Shown one piece after another: positions 5,602 through 8,129 of a stretch of DNA of 8,129 bases (its first letter is position 1; every line of letters begins with the position of its first letter). This DNA is from Geoglobus sp. (GTDB lineage: Archaea; Halobacteriota; Archaeoglobi; Archaeoglobales; Archaeoglobaceae). The position numbers were made by a program, and so were the translations under genes. Where the stretch lies: positions 1 through 8,129 of the forward strand of contig JALURI010000228.1 of NCBI GenBank assembly GCA_027016965.1, written 5' to 3'. The notes under the pieces were generated by a model. That model did no database searches. It saw only the letters and a list, made by a program, of their open reading frames with translations, and was not told the DNA's origin.

Positions 5602-7046
5602 TGGACCCAGCTATTGCACTTCTTGTTCCATTTATCGGATCAATGCTCATACTTGCCTCCGGGAAGTATCCGGATCTCAGAGACAGCATTTCAGTCATTA
5701 CTGCCATCATCAGCTTCCTCATCATACTGAGCATTTCAACCAGTGGTGTGAATTCAGAGAGCATTCTGTTCAGTATTGCACCCGGTATTGATTTCGCATT
5801 TAAGGCAGACCCTCTTGGACTTGTTTTTGCCCTTACATCTTCATCACTCTGGATTCTCGTTTCGATTTACTCCATAGGCTACATGAGGGTTCTCAGGGAG
5901 CATGCCCAGACAAGATTTTTCTTCTGTTTTGCAATGTCAATATTCTCTGCATTTGGAATTGCCTTCGCAAAAAATCTCATAACCTTCTACGTCTTTTACG
6001 AGCTTCTCACAATATTCACATATCCCCTGGTTGCCCATGAAGAGAGCGAAGAGGCAAGATCTGCAGGCAGGAGATATCTTGCCTATCTGATTCCATCCGG
6101 AGCATCTTTGCTTGCCGCAACGCTTTTAACTTACTGGATCACAGGTACAACAGATTTCAGACCAGGAGGCTTTATATTCGGAGATCCTGAGCTTGTGAAG
6201 CTCATCTTCATACTTTTCCTGCTTGGCTCGGCAAAATCAGCATTCATGCCCCTTCATTCCTGGCTTCCAACTGCAATGGTTGCTCCAGCTCCTGTTTCAG
6301 CTTTACTGCATGCTGTTGCAGTTGTGAAGGCTGGAGTTTTTGGAGTTATAAGGATCGTCTATTACGTTTACGGTGTTGATTTGATGAAAGATCTCAACCT
6401 TGGTATTATGCTCGGAATCGTTGCAGCCTTTACAGTTATAATGGCAAACATTCTCGCAATAGGGGAAAGCAATCTGAAAAGGAGAATAGCCTATTCTACC
6501 ATGAACCAGCTCTCCTTCATAATTCTTGCAGCATCGCTTCTGCATCCCTACGGATTTCTCGCATCCGTGATGCACATCCCATTCCACGGATACATGAAAA
6601 TTACTCTATTTTTGTGTGCTGGAGCAATTGCAGCAATAGCAGGGAAACATGAGGTCTTCCAGCTTGATGGTCTCGGTAAAAGCCTGAGATTCACGTTTGG
6701 AGCATTTACCATGGGAGCAATTGGAATGTCTGGCTTACCACCTGTGGCTGGGTTCATAAGCAAGTGGTTTGTTGTGCTGACAGGAAATGTGTGGGTGATA
6801 GCTGTGATACTCACTGCATCGGTTCTTGATGTAGTTTATCTGTTTCCAATTGTCAGAAACGGATTTTTCAGAGAGAGCAATGAAAGCTATGATGAGCTTG
6901 GAGGATTTCTGAACAAATACATGATTATACCCCTCGGTATAACAGCCCTCTTTTCAATCATCCTGTTCATAATGCCCGGATTGATGCACATATCCGATCT
7001 GGCGTCAATGGCAATGCAGGAGGTGTGGGGAAATGAGCTACCTTGA
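5598..7046 (+). CDS. Second antiporter-like proton channel subunit (NuoL/NuoM/MrpD family)
   Basis: A 482-residue polytopic membrane protein of the proton-conducting NuoL/NuoM/MrpD superfamily (about 14 hydrophobic segments), distinct from the preceding gene. The key charged residues are all present: E135 in TM5 (FYVFYELLTIF), K213 in TM7 (LLGSAKSAFMPLHSWLP), H238 and K244 in SALLHAVAVVKAGVFGVIR, H326, H330 and K334 in HIPFHGYMKITLF, and K389 in PPVAGFISKWF. It should be competent for proton translocation (inference). It reads as more complex-I/NuoM-like than the first one (WLPTAMVAPAPVSALLHA). At about 480 residues it is too short to be MrpA and lacks MbhD/E at its end. The ATG 5598 overlaps the previous stop (ATGA); the adjacent ATG at 5601 has better spacing (7 nt) from GGAGG at 5589-5593 and is equally likely. 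It overlaps the next small gene by 14 nt. Confidence 0.93.
   Translation: MMDPAIALLVPFIGSMLILASGKYPDLRDSISVITAIISFLIILSISTSGVNSESILFSIAPGIDFAFKADPLGLVFALTSSSLWILVSIYSIGYMRVLREHAQTRFFFCFAMSIFSAFGIAFAKNLITFYVFYELLTIFTYPLVAHEESEEARSAGRRYLAYLIPSGASLLAATLLTYWITGTTDFRPGGFIFGDPELVKLIFILFLLGSAKSAFMPLHSWLPTAMVAPAPVSALLHAVAVVKAGVFGVIRIVYYVYGVDLMKDLNLGIMLGIVAAFTVIMANILAIGESNLKRRIAYSTMNQLSFIILAASLLHPYGFLASVMHIPFHGYMKITLFLCAGAIAAIAGKHEVFQLDGLGKSLRFTFGAFTMGAIGMSGLPPVAGFISKWFVVLTGNVWVIAVILTASVLDVVYLFPIVRNGFFRESNESYDELGGFLNKYMIIPLGITALFSIILFIMPGLMHISDLASMAMQEVWGNELP
7018..7025 (+). promoter_or_regulatory. Strong ribosome binding site for the 75-residue gene
   Basis: AGGAGGTG is the most complete Shine-Dalgarno match in the operon and lies inside the end of the second antiporter-like gene. 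Its GGAGG core ends 9 nt before the ATG at 7033, which supports this small reading frame as a real, well-translated gene and fixes its start over the internal ATG at 7057. Confidence 0.65.
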
Positions 7047-7260
7047 TGAAAGAAACATGAAAATTCTCTATATCGTGGCAGGAATCATGTTTATGGCTGA
7101 TGCAGTCGGATATCTCTCCCATTGGACAGAAAGCTTTCCGGGATTCTGGGCAGCGTTTGGTTTTGCAGGATGTGTGGTTCTGATATACTTCTCAAAATTC
7201 ATTGGCAGATTCATAACGAAAAAGGAAGATTACTATGAAAGATTCAGGAAGGTGAACTGA
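7033..7260 (+). CDS. Small two-helix membrane protein within the mrp-type operon
   Basis: A 75-residue protein that I cannot assign to a named Mrp subunit. It has a short polar N-terminus, a hydrophobic helix at about 10-28 (ILYIVAGIMFMADAVGYL), a loop containing HWTESFPGFWAAFG, a second helix at about 40-56, and a basic then acidic tail (FITKKEDYYERF). By the positive-inside rule both ends are probably cytoplasmic. It overlaps the previous gene by 14 nt, has a strong ribosome binding site, and its stop at 7258-7260 is followed directly by the next ATG at 7261, so it is translated as part of the operon. From memory, small proteins with a similar FPGF...GF.GC pattern and an EDYY tail accompany the third antiporter-like subunit in other Mrp-like clusters, which would make it an accessory subunit of this complex; that recollection is not verified here. 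Confidence 0.8.
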   Translation: MSYLDERNMKILYIVAGIMFMADAVGYLSHWTESFPGFWAAFGFAGCVVLIYFSKFIGRFITKKEDYYERFRKVN

Positions 7261-8129
7261 ATGTGGATCCATCCGGGACTAATAGCCATCGCAGGAGCTC
7301 TGATTCTCTTTTTACTCAGAGGTAAAATCGAAAAGATTGTGTTCGTTGCTATTCCATTGACCTCACTCTCAATCCTTATTCTGACATCAGCAGGATATTT
7401 CGGAAGCATTCCTTTTGAAGCTCTGACCTTTGGCTTTTTCGATTTCAGGCTGACCCTTGCAAGAGTTGACAGGCTTGCAATGCCCTTTGCATATGTTTTT
7501 TCAACTGTAGCGATTGCAATGAACGTCTACGCCCTGAACTCAAAGAAATATGAGAAGGTTTCAGCGATGATCTACTTTGGAAGCGCTCTTGGTGTTATCT
7601 TTGCGAAAGATCTCTTCACATTTTATGTTTTCTGGGAACTGATGGCAATTGCATCTCTCTTTGTGATATGGTCAAGAGGGGCAAAAAAATCTCTCGAAGC
7701 CGGATTCAGATATGCACTATGGCATTTAACAGGTGGAGCTTTCTTAATTGCCGGAATCGCTCTTTACATCAACCAGACCGGTTCAATCGAGTTCAGCATG
7801 TTTGAAAGAACCGGCTTACCATACTACCTGATTCTTCTCGGTGTTATAATCAATGCAGCAGTCCCCCCACTTCACGCCTGGCTTCCAGATGCATATCCTG
7901 AGGCAAGTGTCACGGGAGCGATATATCTCACAGCATTCACAACAAAAAGTGCTGTCTACACACTTGCCAGAGGTTTCGCCGGAGAGGAGATTCTGATGTA
8001 TCTTGGAGCGGTAATGGCAATGTATGGAGTTATATTCGCAGTGCTTGAGAATGATGGAAGAAGGTTGCTTTCATATCATATAGTCTCTCAGGTTGGGTAT
8101 ATGGTTGCGGGAGTTGGAATTGGCACTGC
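7261..8129 (+). CDS. Third antiporter-like subunit (NuoM/MrpD family), 3' partial
   Basis: The first 289 residues of a further proton-channel-like membrane protein; the frame is open to the right edge and the natural length is probably near 480-500. It starts at an ATG directly after the preceding stop, with AAGG at 7249-7252 ending 8 nt before it. Family features: TM5 glutamate E126 in FTFYVFWELMAIASLF; TM7 region INAAVPPLHAWLPDAYPEA (197-215); TM8 lysine K229 in LTAFTTKSAVYTLAR; and the later YGVIFAVLENDGRRLLSYH and SQVGYMVAGVGIGT stretches. The lysine expected in TM7 (as in K223 and K213 of the two genes upstream) is asparagine, N198. The close VTGA-TAFTTK pattern marks a subfamily different from the other two copies, usually annotated as Na+/H+ antiporter subunit D. 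C-terminal residues, including the TM12 charge, lie outside the window. Confidence 0.92.
   Translation, partial: MWIHPGLIAIAGALILFLLRGKIEKIVFVAIPLTSLSILILTSAGYFGSIPFEALTFGFFDFRLTLARVDRLAMPFAYVFSTVAIAMNVYALNSKKYEKVSAMIYFGSALGVIFAKDLFTFYVFWELMAIASLFVIWSRGAKKSLEAGFRYALWHLTGGAFLIAGIALYINQTGSIEFSMFERTGLPYYLILLGVIINAAVPPLHAWLPDAYPEASVTGAIYLTAFTTKSAVYTLARGFAGEEILMYLGAVMAMYGVIFAVLENDGRRLLSYHIVSQVGYMVAGVGIGT

Noticed and set aside
6303..6814. Minus-strand frames of about 90 codons within the second antiporter-like gene
   Set aside because: The plus strand there encodes well-conserved motifs (HIPFHGYMK, PPVAGFISKW); the antisense products are cysteine/histidine-rich shadows.
5598..7046. Calling the second large subunit MrpA
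   Set aside because: MrpA is about 750-800 or more residues with MbhD/E domains at the C-terminus. This protein ends near residue 482 and those domains are in a separate upstream gene.
1482..8129. Calling the operon complex I (nuo/fpo)
   Set aside because: MrpE, F, G, B and MbhD/E are present and are not complex I subunits; no NuoH, A, J, N, B, C, D or I homologue is seen in the window.
1..8129. tRNA/rRNA genes, CRISPR arrays, insertion sequences, long repeats or riboswitches
   Set aside because: Nearly every base is coding; the only non-coding stretches are 12 and about 105 bp. No repeated units, inverted-repeat ends, transposase motifs or tRNA-like arms were seen by eye.

Overview
The window looks archaeal, most probably from a moderately AT-rich thermophile of the Archaeoglobi or a related euryarchaeal line. 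Reasons visible in the sequence: arginine is written almost entirely with AGA/AGG, isoleucine ATA is common, genes are tightly overlapped, ribosome binding sites are strong (GGAGG/GAGGTG, about 6-9 nt before the start), and possible TATA-like boxes lie in the one real intergenic gap. The species is an inference; nothing here fixes it.

Layout. Positions 2-778 (+) hold the 3' part of an unrecognised gene that is open to the left edge and ends in a C-terminal membrane anchor. It converges, with only 12 bp between stops, on a DJ-1/PfpI-superfamily gene (791-1375, -). A short divergent intergenic region (1376-1481) carries a candidate promoter for each direction. From 1482 to the right edge a single + strand operon of at least ten genes runs without any non-coding gap: mrpF, mrpG, mrpE, a fused MbhD-MbhE (MrpA C-terminal-like) gene, mrpB, mrpC, mrpD, a second NuoL/M/MrpD-like gene, a 75-residue two-helix membrane protein, and a third NuoM/MrpD-like gene cut by the right edge (7261-8129).

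How the genes work together. This is the membrane module shared by Mrp multisubunit Na+/H+ antiporters, the Mbh/Mbx(Mbs) respiratory complexes and complex I. MrpE, F, G, B and the MbhD/E protein form the presumed sodium-linked part, MrpC is the NuoK-like subunit, and the three large proteins are antiporter-like proton channels. There is no canonical MrpA with its N-terminal NuoL domain in the window; the C-terminal MrpA pieces stand alone as an MbhD-MbhE fusion, as in Mbh-type systems. No hydrogenase, ferredoxin-binding or NADH-oxidising subunit is visible, so whether this is a stand-alone antiporter or the ion-pumping arm of a redox complex depends on what lies past 8129.

Most notable points: a ~100-residue soluble insertion inside the MbhE domain; three antiporter-like subunits in one operon, the third with asparagine where the TM7 pumping lysine is expected; and the small membrane protein wedged between the second and third. 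No RNA gene, CRISPR array, insertion sequence or long repeat was seen.
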